Positions 63,267-64,000 of a stretch of DNA of 64,000 bases are shown piece after piece. This stretch comes from Flavobacterium sp. CYK-55. Lineage in GTDB: Bacteria > Bacteroidota > Bacteroidia > Flavobacteriales > Flavobacteriaceae. The notes beneath the pieces were generated by a model that was not told where the DNA came from, searched no databases, and saw only the letters and a list, made by a program, of their open reading frames with translations. Within the stretch, counting starts at the first letter, position 1; the number at the start of each line of letters is the position of its first letter. Location of the stretch: the NCBI RefSeq assembly GCF_018413465.1, contig NZ_JAHCDK010000007.1:85284-149283 (forward strand), written 5' to 3'. The position numbers were made by a program, and so were the translations under genes.

Positions 63267-64000
63267 TTATCTTTTGATTACTCTCAATGTTTTCACATTG
63301 TCTCCTTGAGTTACAATAATGTTGTAAACTCCTGAAGGGTAACGTGATCCGATTTCAAGGTTTGATAAAGCTGAAACGCTTGATACGTTTGATTCAACTT
63401 CTCTACCCAACATGTCGTAAACTCTTACGCTTACTTCATTTTCGCTAGATGAATTCAATTCTAATTTGAAGTTATCAGCAAATGGGTTTGGATAAGCTTT
63501 TACATCATATACGTTAATCGCAGTAGCAGTTTGTCTTGTAGCAGCTGGTGAAACAGTGATGTCACAAGTTTGTGTACCTTGAACGTAGCTTGAGTTGTAC
63601 AATACATCAACACGGATAGTATAAGTAACACCCGGTTGAGCACCACCTGGCAAGTTCATTAAGCTGAATACACTGTTTGGAGTAGTGTACTCTCTTGAAG
63701 TAGCAGGTGAAGTTGAAGTAACTACGAATTTATATCCTTGAGCTCCGATAACTTGCTGAGCAAAGATTGAAGTCCAAAGACGAGTAATAGTAGTTCCACA
63801 AGCAGGGTTAACAACTCTTGAAGTAGCTGGAGTAGCTGGAGTAGTGATTGAACAAACTGATCCGTACTCTGTATCTGGTCTCCAAGTTGAACCGAATCTC
63901 AACAATACATCGATAGTATAAGTAGTACCGAATGAAATGTTTTGGATTCCAAGGTTAGTCAAGCTAAATCTGTTTACAGATGAATCATAAGTACCTACCA
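63267..64000 (-). CDS. T9SS type A sorting-domain surface protein, N-terminus cut by window edge
   Basis: The C-terminal 244 residues of a secreted protein; the frame is open through base 64000, so the start lies outside. The visible part has repeated beta modules marked by ATSR (TPATSRVVNP, SPATSREYTT), GVTYTIRVDV and an earlier GTTYTIDVLLRFG, each with Cys residues (CSITTPA, PACGTT, QTCDITV). The last 80 residues are a type A T9SS sorting domain: VKAYPNPFADNFKLELN, VRVYDMLGREVES, PSGVYNIIVTQGDN, TLRVIKR. The protein is exported to the surface or medium. Function unknown. Confidence 0.88.
   Translation of the reverse strand, partial: VGTYDSSVNRFSLTNLGIQNISFGTTYTIDVLLRFGSTWRPDTEYGSVCSITTPATPATSRVVNPACGTTITRLWTSIFAQQVIGAQGYKFVVTSTSPATSREYTTPNSVFSLMNLPGGAQPGVTYTIRVDVLYNSSYVQGTQTCDITVSPAATRQTATAINVYDVKAYPNPFADNFKLELNSSSENEVSVRVYDMLGREVESNVSSVSALSNLEIGSRYPSGVYNIIVTQGDNVKTLRVIKR

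Overview
The window is AT-rich chromosomal DNA that reads as a Flavobacterium-like member of the Bacteroidota. The signs are: promoters of the Bacteroidota form (TTG, about 19 bases, TAnnTTTG) upstream of many genes; exported proteins ending in type IX secretion (T9SS) sorting domains; families typical of the phylum (DUF4290, DUF5686, DUF2279, short RecQ, SurA-like triplets); and a 6S-like RNA between zapA and rny. Almost every gene has a housekeeping or envelope role. I see no phage, insertion sequence, CRISPR array or large foreign island.

Layout. 1-3.6 kb: an M23 peptidase cut by the left edge, a coiled-coil protein, zapA, the 6S-like RNA and rny. 3.6-8.4 kb: a cytosolic PAS histidine kinase with a single-domain response regulator, xerD and two small outer-membrane barrels. 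8.4-15.3 kb: aroQ, a DUF5686 outer-membrane protein, a cation efflux protein, the DUF493-DUF4290-murA operon and a small P-loop ATPase. 15.3-21.5 kb: a frameshifted HTH regulator behind a large palindromic array, recQ-fmt, an HU protein, YqgE, a class IV aminotransferase, a START-like protein and tRNA-Met(CAT). 21.8-30 kb: one 2716-residue modular T9SS adhesin. 30-39.2 kb: hisS, a MacB-like permease, prmC, ribD and its neighbours, and dnaA with a phosphatase and an RsmI-like methylase. 39.2-48.2 kb: a lysozyme-like protein, the dapF-GNAT-mltG-DUF2279 operon, a DegP protease, a long GAPDH and an amino-acid permease. Two copies of a GC-rich dispersed element lie here, both in convergent gaps. 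48.4-64 kb: a DUF4832 T9SS protein, aconitase, an acyltransferase, a probable PHM-like copper protein, the SurA-like x3/MoxR operon, prfC, a tiny exported protein with a membrane-tail sorting signal, and a T9SS protein cut by the right edge.

How the genes work together. Envelope biogenesis dominates: murA and dapF supply peptidoglycan, MltG and the M23 and lysozyme-like proteins remodel it, the SurA-like proteins and DegP handle outer-membrane client proteins, and the T9SS cargo and barrels are the products displayed. I recognise no T9SS core gene in the window.

The most interesting items are the PHM-like protein at 54372-55529 (CuM-type ligands visible, CuH-type ligands altered), the regulator broken at a seven-A run behind a TGACACA palindrome array, the paired GC-rich intergenic elements, the Asp-for-Cys MurA, and the small tail-sorted protein. 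Start codons were moved from the longest ORF to a nearby ATG or GTG where family length, a signal peptide or the promoter position required it.
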